A stretch of DNA of 16,050 bases from Bacteroidales bacterium UBA6248 (lineage in GTDB: Bacteria > Bacteroidota > Bacteroidia > Bacteroidales > Lentimicrobiaceae), in contig DJVU01000039.1 in assembly GCA_002441345.1 (NCBI GenBank), positions 3,609 through 19,658 on the forward strand. Reading direction: 5' to 3'. Below, piece by piece: positions 7,034 through 15,208 of the stretch. Each line of letters starts with the position of its first letter. The stretch's first letter is position 1. The notes under the pieces were generated by a model. The model did not search any database, had not been told where the DNA came from, and was given only the letters and a program-made list of their open reading frames with translations. The position numbers were made by a program, and so were the translations under genes.

Positions 7034-10000
7034 ATGCAAAACAAACTCTTACGATCAGCGATTGCCACTTTATTTGCAATTTTTGCTCTGAATGCGTCAG
7101 GGCAGCAAATTACAGTTAACGGCACGGTTACCTCTTCAGAGGATAATACCGGAATACCTGGTGTTACGGTAAAGATCAGGGGAAAAAATACCGGCACGGT
7201 CACCGAAATCAATGGAGCCTATACAATTCAGGCGGCAAAAGGCGAGGTGCTGGAATTTAGTTATGTCGGCTATGCCACCCGTGAAATTACCATTGGCAAC
7301 TCCGCCCGCATCAACGTGGTATTATCGCCTGCGGTGAGCGAGTTGGGCGAGGTAGTTGTTACTGCTCTTGGCGTAAAAAGACAGAAGCGGGAAGTCGGAT
7401 ACACTATTGAGAGTGTCCCTGCTGCAGAGATACAGCTTTCGAATGCAGGAAACCTTGCAAATGCTCTCAGCGGAAGGTCGGCCGGTGTGCAGGTGATGAA
7501 TTCAAACGGTGTTGATGGCGGAACCACACGTTTTGTAATTCGCGGCGTCAGAAATCTGAACGACAGAAACCACAACCAGCCTTTGATCGTTGTAGACGGA
7601 GTACCCATGGAAAACGAGCCGGGACTTACCGACATCGGACGCGGTGTTGACTGGGGATCGGCACTCAACAACATCAACTCTTTCGACATCGAAAGCATCG
7701 ACATCCTGAAAGGGCCTGCTGCTTCAGCCCTCTACGGATCGCGCGGAGCCAACGGAGTGGTGATGATTACCACCAAAAGGGGAGGGCAGCAAAAAGGGCT
7801 GGGTATTTCTTACAACGTCGCTCATAAAGTAATTCAGCCATATCGTTTCCGCAAAGTACAGAATATTTTCGGAGCAGGTGGTCCTCTCTCCTTCCTGGAG
7901 CCTTCTTTTGAACTCAACGAAAATGGCGAGCCGGTGTATCCGCGCGACATTTATTCTGATTTCGGCCCTCTTGGAGAACACACCGCCACCACATTCGGAT
8001 ATTACGGGTCGGCCGTTTCCTGGGGCCCGCGAATGGACGGGCAGCTGATCCGCTGGTGGGACGGAGAACTCAGGCCCTGGTCGCCACAGCCCGGCAACCT
8101 CGAAATGTACTTCTCCAACGGATCAACCACCACCCACAACATCGCATTCACCGGTGGCGGTGAAATGGGATCCATGCGCGTTTCGCTGACAAACACCATG
8201 CATGAAGCCAACATCCCCAACAGCGACTTCAGGCAAACCACCATAAATCTGGGAAGCAACCTGAAAATATCCGAAAAGGTGAGCAGCGACATTGCCATTT
8301 CATATATGGATTACAAAAGACATAACAGTCCGACCATTGGAGAATCCGAAAACTCATTCGGCAAAGCCATGCTATACAGCTGGCCCAGAAGTTATCAGGG
8401 AATCGAGAAGGAGCATTACGCTGCTGCCAACGGCTCGATGATCGATTACCGGAGCAATTCGCCGTATTACTATATCGATAAAAACTTCTGGTGGGGCGTT
8501 TACAACAAAAACACCGGTCTCGATCGCAAAAAACTCATAGGAACAGTGGCCCTGAACTACCAGATAACACCCTGGCTTAGCGCGATGGGCAGATTTGGAA
8601 TGGATTACACATACAACGAATTTGAAACCCGGCACCGGCCAACCGATTCGCTTGGACTGGTGGGCGGATACTACAGTCACAGCCTGTCGCGCGATCAGGT
8701 TACCAACGCCGAATTTCTGATTATGGCGCACAAGGCAGATCTGGGTATTCCGGGTTTCGATTTCAAATTCTCTTTCGGCGGAAACACATGGTCACGCAGC
8801 CAGTACGGGCTTTCGGCCAACTCCGGCGTTTGGACACAAGCATGGGTTTACTCCCTGTACAATGCCGAACGACCCGAACAGCGGGGTCTGTCGGAAGGCC
8901 GGTTCGGGAAAAAGATTAACTCATTTTATGCCCTGATGAACCTGAGCTGGAAAAACTACCTATTTGCAGAATTTACAGGCCGCAGCGACTGGTCATCGAC
9001 TCTTCCCAAATACAGCAACAACTACTTCTACCCTTCCGTATCATTCAGCTTCCTGCCTTCGGAAGCCTTTCGCATGACCAACGCATGGCTCAGCCAGTGG
9101 AGACTGAGAGGAGCTTATGCGCTCACGGCAATAGATACCGATCCATATAAACTTGATTTTGTGTATTCTTCGGGAAATTTTGGCGGCGATAAAACGTCTG
9201 CATTGCCTTATACTATACCTCCCTATTCGCTCGAACCGCAGTTTTCAGCATCCTGGGAACTGGGCACAATTCTGGGCTTCTTCAACGATCGTATCGATCT
9301 GAATTTCACCTATTATTACATCAGCAGCTACAACCAGATCATGAATTCTCCGCTGCCGGTATCTTCGGGAGCCGGACAAATTACCATCAATACGGGAGAA
9401 CTCGAAAACAAGGGCATTGAAATAATCCTGAATACCGTACCCGTTGAATCGCGAAACCTTACACTGGAAGCAGGACTGAACTTTACCCGAAACCGCAACA
9501 AAGTGCTAAGTCTGGGTGAAGCTGCTGAAATCTATGAAATTGCCAGCATATGGGGAGGCAACGGACCCGCAATTGCCGTTGAGCCGGGGCAGGATTTCGG
9601 AACCATCATCGGATGGGATTACATTTACCATCCCGACAACGGACAACCCATTCTGAACGATGCGGGCACCCATTACCTGATGACCGACAACAGGGTTCCA
9701 ATCGGCAATGCATCGCCGGATTTCCTTGCCGGATTCACCACACGACTCAGATGGAAGGGCTTCACACTCAGCACCCTGATTGACACCAAATGGGGAGGGG
9801 ATGTTTACAGCGGAACCTATGTAACGAACGTTCACACGGGGCAGAGTCCCTCAACCCTGAGTGAACGCCTGGGGGAAGGACTCCCCTATACCGATCCGGA
9901 GGGCAATGTAAGAAATGCAGGCGTGATCCTTCCGGGGGTATATGCCGACGGAACGCCCAACGACAAAGTGGTTCATTACTACTTTAAGTACATGCCGAAT

Positions 10001-10294
10001 GCAGGAGGCTGGGGTAAATTCCTTTCAACCCCTGGCATTTTCGAAAATTCCTGGGTAAAAATGCGTGAAATCGCACTTTCCTACCATCTGCCCCCTGCCC
10101 TGCTGAAAAAGATGAAATTTATTCAGAAGCTGTCTGTTAACCTGGTAGGCCGGGATCTTTTCTATATCTATACTACATTACCCGACAATGTAAATCCGGA
10201 AGGTGCCAATGGTTCGGGAAACGCCCAGGGACTGGAGTGGGGAGCTTTCCCCGGATTCAGGTCGGTGACCCTCGGAGCAAATGTTCAATTCTGA
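7034..10294 (+). CDS. SusC/RagA family TonB-linked outer-membrane transporter
   Basis: A 1086-aa TonB-dependent outer-membrane importer, within the usual size range of SusC proteins. A signal peptide (1-23, ending NASGQ) is followed by a carboxypeptidase-regulatory-like domain (about 26-100, 'VNGTVTSSEDNTGIPGVTVK', 'FSYVGYATREITIG') and the linker 'SELGEVVVTALGVKRQKREV', which is characteristic of SusC. The plug domain spans about 120-245, with 'VIRGVRNL', 'PLIVVDGVPME' and 'ILKGPAASALYGSRGANGVV'. The rest is the 22-strand barrel, ending 'VTLGANVQF' with the terminal Phe expected for outer-membrane insertion. It works with the SusD lipoprotein encoded 12 bases downstream. The substrate cannot be read from the sequence; the third gene suggests glycopeptide or glycan products. 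The reading frame is intact, and no regulator is adjacent. Confidence 0.97.
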   Translation: MQNKLLRSAIATLFAIFALNASGQQITVNGTVTSSEDNTGIPGVTVKIRGKNTGTVTEINGAYTIQAAKGEVLEFSYVGYATREITIGNSARINVVLSPAVSELGEVVVTALGVKRQKREVGYTIESVPAAEIQLSNAGNLANALSGRSAGVQVMNSNGVDGGTTRFVIRGVRNLNDRNHNQPLIVVDGVPMENEPGLTDIGRGVDWGSALNNINSFDIESIDILKGPAASALYGSRGANGVVMITTKRGGQQKGLGISYNVAHKVIQPYRFRKVQNIFGAGGPLSFLEPSFELNENGEPVYPRDIYSDFGPLGEHTATTFGYYGSAVSWGPRMDGQLIRWWDGELRPWSPQPGNLEMYFSNGSTTTHNIAFTGGGEMGSMRVSLTNTMHEANIPNSDFRQTTINLGSNLKISEKVSSDIAISYMDYKRHNSPTIGESENSFGKAMLYSWPRSYQGIEKEHYAAANGSMIDYRSNSPYYYIDKNFWWGVYNKNTGLDRKKLIGTVALNYQITPWLSAMGRFGMDYTYNEFETRHRPTDSLGLVGGYYSHSLSRDQVTNAEFLIMAHKADLGIPGFDFKFSFGGNTWSRSQYGLSANSGVWTQAWVYSLYNAERPEQRGLSEGRFGKKINSFYALMNLSWKNYLFAEFTGRSDWSSTLPKYSNNYFYPSVSFSFLPSEAFRMTNAWLSQWRLRGAYALTAIDTDPYKLDFVYSSGNFGGDKTSALPYTIPPYSLEPQFSASWELGTILGFFNDRIDLNFTYYYISSYNQIMNSPLPVSSGAGQITINTGELENKGIEIILNTVPVESRNLTLEAGLNFTRNRNKVLSLGEAAEIYEIASIWGGNGPAIAVEPGQDFGTIIGWDYIYHPDNGQPILNDAGTHYLMTDNRVPIGNASPDFLAGFTTRLRWKGFTLSTLIDTKWGGDVYSGTYVTNVHTGQSPSTLSERLGEGLPYTDPEGNVRNAGVILPGVYADGTPNDKVVHYYFKYMPNAGGWGKFLSTPGIFENSWVKMREIALSYHLPPALLKKMKFIQKLSVNLVGRDLFYIYTTLPDNVNPEGANGSGNAQGLEWGAFPGFRSVTLGANVQF

Positions 10295-10306
10295 TCCTGA
10301 AGAATT

Positions 10307-11911
10307 ATGAAAAAGAAAATCCTTTATACTCTCTTGCTTCCGTTTGCACTTATCATCCCCTCGTCATGCGACAAGGGCTTTGAAGAGCTGAATAAAAACC
10401 CTTTTGAATCGGTTGAAACCGACATCGGACCTTTATTTAACAAGGTTGTTGCTTCTCTGGTGCTTGGATGGAACGAGCAATTTTACATCAACAACGAAGC
10501 CTTATACAGCTACACCGAACTCGGGGCGCTCACCCAGCAGGCCTGGCCCAACATCAACATCGGCTCGGAAGAAGTCTGGACCAACTACTACACCACCCTG
10601 GCGATCATCCGCGACATCGAACGCCGTTTCGACGCTTACGGCGGCAGTCAGGAAGAACTCGTGAATGCCCGTGCAATGCTTAAAATACTGCTGGCTGTCA
10701 AAACCTTTAAAGTCACCGACCTTTTCGGCGACATCCCGTTTTTTAATGCAGGCCGCGGATTTGAATCCCTCGAATATGCCCGTCCGGCATTCGACAGCCA
10801 GAAAGACATTTACCTGTTTTTGCTCAACGAACTTGCCTGGGCCGATGAAAACATTAATGCCACAGCCAACCCCGTGACGCCCGCAAACATTCCGCTCTAC
10901 AATCTGGCCTCGTACGACAACCTCTTTTATGGCGACATGCTGAAATGGAAACGTTTTGCCAATTCCCTGCGTTTGCGGTATGCCCTGCGGATGTCGGAAA
11001 AAATGCCGGCTGAAGCCGGCGAAATTACCGCAGATATAATTTCCGGAAACAAACCCCTGCTTAACGGAACCGGCAACGACGTGGTAATGTCGCCCATCTT
11101 ACAGGGATGGGAAAACACGGCAGTAAACTGGTCGTTCAGGGAACACGGGAAGTTGCGTATGGGCGAAACTATATGGAAAATGCTCTCAGAGACCGATGCA
11201 GCCGACGGCAGCGGAATCTTTGATCCCAGGGCATACATATTTTTTGAAACCAGCAATGCCGGAGAGTGGAAAGCCTTCCCCCAGGTGCTCACTCCTGAAA
11301 CCCCCTCTGAGGGTGGGGTACCATACCATCTGCACCGCGACAACAATTACGATGTAAAGGGCTCGGCCTGCAACTTTTCCCCCTTCAACTACTATCTGAT
11401 ACGGGAAGAAAAAAGCATTCCGGAGATTCTGATGACGGTGGCTGAAGTGAAGTTCCTGCTTGCCGAAATTTACTTCCGGGGCATTGGCGTTGCACGCGAT
11501 CAGAGCATGGCGCAGGGAATGTACCTTGAAGGTGTAGTAGCATCCATGACTTTCTGGCAGAACATTGTAAAAAACACATCCCGTTGGGTCAATCATGAAC
11601 CGTTTCTGAGCGAATGGGAATTCTACTCCGTTCTTGCAAACCCGGTTCTCGACATTTTCAGCGCACCCGAAGAAGAGCAACTTGGATACATTTATGCCCA
11701 GCGCTGGCTGGATGCATTCAGACAACCGGCCGAAGCCTACGCACTTACCCGAAGAACAACGGGCACTCCGGCAACGGGGCTGCCGCTTACCCGCTTTCGT
11801 CTTCAGTACCCCGTTTCGGAAACCCTTAACAACACATTAAACTGGAATCTCCAGGTCGGCGCAATGGGAGGCAGAGACGCGCAGGATGTAAAAGTCTGGT
11901 GGATGAAATAA
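10307..11911 (+). CDS. SusD/RagB-family nutrient-binding outer-membrane lipoprotein (SusD-like_2 type)
   Basis: A 534-aa surface lipoprotein that acts as the lid and substrate-binding partner of SusC. The signal peptide ends in a lipobox at 'IPSSC' with C21 as the lipidated cysteine, followed by DKGFEE, an acidic stretch compatible with a surface-export signal. 'FEELNKNPFESVETD' at the mature N-terminus and the helical pattern with 'AMLKILLAVKTFKVTDLFGDIPF' resemble the SusD-like_2 subfamily more than classic starch-type SusD. 'LLAEIYFRGIG' is a typical TPR-like segment. The C-terminus 'AQDVKVWWMK' matches the family ending. The gene starts 12 bases after susC stops and precedes the PNGase-like gene by 40 bases, consistent with one transcript. 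Ligands of this subfamily are poorly known; peptides or glycoconjugates are possible here, by context only. Confidence 0.94.
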   Translation: MKKKILYTLLLPFALIIPSSCDKGFEELNKNPFESVETDIGPLFNKVVASLVLGWNEQFYINNEALYSYTELGALTQQAWPNINIGSEEVWTNYYTTLAIIRDIERRFDAYGGSQEELVNARAMLKILLAVKTFKVTDLFGDIPFFNAGRGFESLEYARPAFDSQKDIYLFLLNELAWADENINATANPVTPANIPLYNLASYDNLFYGDMLKWKRFANSLRLRYALRMSEKMPAEAGEITADIISGNKPLLNGTGNDVVMSPILQGWENTAVNWSFREHGKLRMGETIWKMLSETDAADGSGIFDPRAYIFFETSNAGEWKAFPQVLTPETPSEGGVPYHLHRDNNYDVKGSACNFSPFNYYLIREEKSIPEILMTVAEVKFLLAEIYFRGIGVARDQSMAQGMYLEGVVASMTFWQNIVKNTSRWVNHEPFLSEWEFYSVLANPVLDIFSAPEEEQLGYIYAQRWLDAFRQPAEAYALTRRTTGTPATGLPLTRFRLQYPVSETLNNTLNWNLQVGAMGGRDAQDVKVWWMK

Positions 11912-11951
11912 AAAATCTGAATTGATATACATCAACACAAAAAGCAACCAT

Positions 11952-14450
11952 ATGAAAAACAAAGTACTCACTGTTGCATTATTTCTGGCTACCCTGCTGG
12001 CCGGAGCTCAGGTCGTTTCAGTCTACGACTTTAATACACTGAATGCCGGAGGGTTGAACAACCAGGATGGGTGGAAGACTATCGCACATACAGCCGCCAA
12101 TTCCGGTGATTTTGAAATTGGGTATGCCAGTAGTGGCGTTGTAGCACCCGACGGAAGCCAGGCCGCCTTTTATCCGCACGGAGGACCCGGTGTTGGACGA
12201 ACGGCCACCCGAAAATCGTCTGACAATTTCGAATTCAGCTTTGCCGGAGGCGTGGTTGAAGCAGAGGTGGATATGCATAAAAACTGGTGGGGAGTGTTTT
12301 TCGGCATTGGCTATGATGCCGACCAGGACGGATATATTGCACCCGGACTCCCAACCGAGCCCGACGACGGAGGAATATACGTATACTGCCGGAACGCCAG
12401 CCCTGCAGTCAACAAGATTGTTTTGCCAAGCGGCACGGAGATACCCTTCACGGCGAACAACGAAAACTGGGCCAGGTATAAGTTGGTTATGGATTTCACC
12501 GCCAACGACGGAGCGGGAACCCTTGCGCTGTTTTATAAGCCGTCAGCAACTGGCGACTGGTATCCGGCAAGCGAAATACAGGGTATCAGCATGGAACTCA
12601 CTCCGGGATCCGGAACCAAAACCGATAATGAAGTATGGGACGGCATCTTTTTCCATTCGCAGGGCGGAGTCGGAGCCTTCGACAACATCCTTATCCGCCA
12701 GCCGGAGCTAACCGGGCTGTATCAGTTCATTAACTTCCCGGCCATTCCCAACAAACTCGCAACCGACCCGCCCTTTACCCTGAATGCCACTGCCAGTTCC
12801 GGCTTGCCGGTAACCTACAGCATCGTGGAAGGGCCTGCATCTGTAAGCGACAACATCCTGACGCTGACCGGAGAAGCCGGAATCGTAAAAGTAAAGGCCT
12901 CACAGCCGGGAAACGATGAATATGCCCCTGCCAACGACATCATCAACGAATTTGAGGTTGTGGATGCAACAGCATATTACCCAAGCCTGAAAGTCAGACG
13001 TCCGGCAGATCTTACCAGCGTATACATGGAGGATCTCGAAATGGTAATGTTCCTGGCCGAATCGCACGTGGAACACCCTGAAGTACTGTCGGTTACCTCC
13101 ATGGAATTCATTATTGACGGCATTCAGATTCCGGCACATGACAATACCAGCGGGTACTATGCGGCTTACTGGACTCCCCCGGCATTCGGCAATTACACAA
13201 TGACCGTAAGAAGTACCATCACCGGAGGCAATACCACCACTTCCACCGTAAGCTTTGATGTTACGAGCAATATCGTTGCCCTGCAGATACAAACTTTTGA
13301 CGGACAAACGGTTACGCCATCCAACCAGGTTGTTACCGGAACCTTTGTATTTCCCACTTATACGGGTGCCTTCAGCGAAATTCAGTCGTACCTCACCATT
13401 TCATGCCCTTCCGGGGGATGCGACCCCTACGACAGGGTTTCACACGTTGAGGTTAAAGATATAACGGGACAATGGATTGAAATCTATCGCTACATCACTC
13501 CGTTTGGAGTAGGCTGCAGCGACGACGTGGATGTTACCGATTATGCCTCGCTGCTGCAGGGCGAGGTGGATATGCGGTACCACTGCATTACCTGGGACAA
13601 GGGATTTAACATCAACATTCGTTACGACTTCACTCCCGGAACACCAGAGTACCTGTATTCGATCGTAACACCGCTTTGGAGGGGCGAGTATTCTTTCGGC
13701 AATATGTCGAATCTTCAGCCGGTTCCGCCTGCACATTATACCTTCCCGGCAGATGCGCTTGATGCGCATCTTAAGGTGATAACAACCGGTCACAACTGGG
13801 GAGAGAACAATACCGGAAATGCCGCAGAGTTTTACCATGCCACGCATTACATCAAGGTAAACGATGCACGCATCCACACACAGGATTTATGGGCTGTTTG
13901 TAACCCGAATCCGGCCGGTTGTCAGCCCCAGAACGGCACATGGGTATATCCAAGGGCAGGATGGTGTCCGGGCTCCATCAGCAGGGTATTCGACTTCAGT
14001 ATGGCAGACTTTCTGAGCATTCCGAATTTCAAACTGGAGTATGAATTTGACCCCAATTACAAGGATCTTTGTAATGCCGCAAACCCGGCGTGCGTTTCGG
14101 GCGTTACCTGTCCCGACTGCGACGATACCTTCAATCCGATTCTGAACGTGGCCGTACATATGATCACATTCAGCAATAAAATATTAGTAAAAACTGAAAA
14201 CCGTGAATCGGCCAACATCCGGATTGTACCAAATCCAGCCCGCGATCGCTTCACCCTGCTTTCGGTAAATCCGGCACTGGCACGCGGATCATCGGCTGAA
14301 ATCCTGAATGCTTCCGGTAAAGTTGTCAGAGTATTTGCATGGAACGGAGATGAGATGCATGTCGACATCAGCAAACTGCCCGCAGGCTTGTACATCATCA
14401 GAATCACTACCAACCGGGGAGTAGAAGTTAGAAAACTGATTGTAAACTAG
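11952..14450 (+). CDS. Multidomain T9SS-secreted peptide-N-glycosidase F-like protein
   Basis: An 832-aa secreted protein. A signal peptide (1-19) is followed by a jelly-roll-like region (about 22-252), two Ig-like modules (about 255-338 and 339-435), a PNGase F N-domain (about 440-555), a C-domain (about 560-735) and a type A T9SS sorting domain (about 755-832, 'IVPNPARDRF', 'LPAGLYIIRI', 'KLIVN'). PNGase F cleaves the N-acetylglucosaminyl-asparagine amide bond of N-glycoproteins. Compared with remembered Flavobacterium PNGase F, CDEWDR matches CDPYDR (D494 for Asp60, R495 for Arg61), CAEW matches AAEF (E626 for Glu206), W548 matches Trp120 and RAGWCPG is identical (R668, W671). Glu118 aligns with I546, so activity is uncertain. 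Start: the ATG at 11952 begins a clean signal peptide; the in-frame TTG at 11922 would add ten polar residues. Third gene of the susCD operon, followed by a terminator. Confidence 0.88.
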   Translation: MKNKVLTVALFLATLLAGAQVVSVYDFNTLNAGGLNNQDGWKTIAHTAANSGDFEIGYASSGVVAPDGSQAAFYPHGGPGVGRTATRKSSDNFEFSFAGGVVEAEVDMHKNWWGVFFGIGYDADQDGYIAPGLPTEPDDGGIYVYCRNASPAVNKIVLPSGTEIPFTANNENWARYKLVMDFTANDGAGTLALFYKPSATGDWYPASEIQGISMELTPGSGTKTDNEVWDGIFFHSQGGVGAFDNILIRQPELTGLYQFINFPAIPNKLATDPPFTLNATASSGLPVTYSIVEGPASVSDNILTLTGEAGIVKVKASQPGNDEYAPANDIINEFEVVDATAYYPSLKVRRPADLTSVYMEDLEMVMFLAESHVEHPEVLSVTSMEFIIDGIQIPAHDNTSGYYAAYWTPPAFGNYTMTVRSTITGGNTTTSTVSFDVTSNIVALQIQTFDGQTVTPSNQVVTGTFVFPTYTGAFSEIQSYLTISCPSGGCDPYDRVSHVEVKDITGQWIEIYRYITPFGVGCSDDVDVTDYASLLQGEVDMRYHCITWDKGFNINIRYDFTPGTPEYLYSIVTPLWRGEYSFGNMSNLQPVPPAHYTFPADALDAHLKVITTGHNWGENNTGNAAEFYHATHYIKVNDARIHTQDLWAVCNPNPAGCQPQNGTWVYPRAGWCPGSISRVFDFSMADFLSIPNFKLEYEFDPNYKDLCNAANPACVSGVTCPDCDDTFNPILNVAVHMITFSNKILVKTENRESANIRIVPNPARDRFTLLSVNPALARGSSAEILNASGKVVRVFAWNGDEMHVDISKLPAGLYIIRITTNRGVEVRKLIVN

Positions 14451-14478
14451 GAGTATCGAACGTTTTACTTTCGAATGC

Positions 14479-14514
14479 AAAAAAAGCTGCCCCATCCGGA
14501 GTAGCTTTTTTATT
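14479..14514. terminator. Bidirectional terminator between the PNGase-like gene and the convergent beta-barrel gene
   Basis: AAAAAAGCT (14480-14488) pairs with AGCTTTTTT (14503-14511), extended inward by G-U and C-G pairs plus CC/GG after one mismatch. T-runs are present on both strands. It lies about 30 bases past the plus-strand stop at 14450 and about 20 bases past the minus-strand stop at 14535, so it can end both transcripts. Confidence 0.82.
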
Positions 14515-14534
14515 GCCAGGGGATAAAGCCGGAA

Positions 14535-15188
14535 TTATTTGCCAAAAACATACCCAAGCGTCAAACCAAACCCCACGTGTTTTGTGCTTGTATCCGACTT
14601 TTCTCCCCTGTAATCGGGTTCCATGTTTGCAATACCAAGCGAAGCATTGAGCATCACCTGCAAGCCGGCAGCAAGTTCGTATCCGGCAAAAACTTTTGCA
14701 CCCATATCAAACGGTTTGTAGTAGACCGTTAATTCATTTGCATCTTCCAGATCGTTAACGAACTCCAGATCAATACTTACGTTATCGGATTTTACGGTAC
14801 CTCCAACACCGTAAGCAAAATATGGTCCGAAGCCTACCAGTACATTGCCTCCCGACAAGGGTCCTTTGTACAACAGGTTTATCGGCAGTTCGAGATATGA
14901 AATCCGGGTAGTGATATCATCAAGAAGAGCATATTCATTTTTAGCACCTTTCTGGGCAAAGAGGAGTTCCGGACGCAGGTAAAATTCATCTGCAACCTGA
15001 AATTCCGCGAAGACACCGGCATCGAATGTGGGTATCATCGTTGCCTGGTCCTTGTCTCCATCGGCATCTTTGAACGCCAGGTTGAACATATTAAACGAAC
15101 CTTTTACACCAAATGCAACCTGGGCTGAAAGTGTACCTGCTGACAGAAATAATAGCAGTGCAATAGCTGGAACTAATATCTTTTTCAT
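14535..15188 (-). CDS. PorT-family outer-membrane beta-barrel protein
   Basis: A 217-aa small outer-membrane barrel of the OMP_b-brl_2/PorT-like class. Residues 1-22 are a signal peptide ending LSAQ. The mature protein shows alternating hydrophobic strands separated by acidic loops: 'VAFGVKGSFNMFNLAF', 'AGVFAEFQVADEFYLRPELLF', 'ISYLELPINLLYKG', 'VLVGFGPYFAYGVGG', 'MGAKVFAGYELAAGL', 'VGFGLTLGYVFGK'. 'FYLRPELLFAQKGAKN' and 'YLELPINLLYK' are classic for this family. About eight strands are expected. Despite the family name it need not belong to the T9SS; most members are uncharacterised barrels. It is the second gene of an operon with the OmpA lipoprotein (20-base gap) and has an unusually clear Shine-Dalgarno sequence. 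Confidence 0.92.
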   Translation of the reverse strand: MKKILVPAIALLLFLSAGTLSAQVAFGVKGSFNMFNLAFKDADGDKDQATMIPTFDAGVFAEFQVADEFYLRPELLFAQKGAKNEYALLDDITTRISYLELPINLLYKGPLSGGNVLVGFGPYFAYGVGGTVKSDNVSIDLEFVNDLEDANELTVYYKPFDMGAKVFAGYELAAGLQVMLNASLGIANMEPDYRGEKSDTSTKHVGFGLTLGYVFGK

Positions 15189-15194
15189 AAGATT

Positions 15195-15200
15195 CTCCTT
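15195..15200 (-). promoter_or_regulatory. Shine-Dalgarno sequence of the beta-barrel gene
   Basis: On the minus strand AAGGAG (within AAAAAAAGGAGAATCTT) lies 6 bases before the ATG at 15188. Bacteroidota genes usually lack such sites, and none of comparable quality precedes the other genes here. It lies in the 20-base gap after the upstream stop codon and suggests strong independent initiation on the shared transcript. Confidence 0.7.
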
Positions 15201-15208
15201 TTTTTAAA

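Noticed and set aside
11186..11725. Antisense frame of 179 codons inside the SusD-like gene
   Set aside because: It is a shadow of a well-supported gene with no domain resemblance.
11922..11951. TTG start giving an 842-residue PNGase-like protein
   Set aside because: The extra ten residues are polar and precede a textbook signal peptide that begins at the ATG at 11952.
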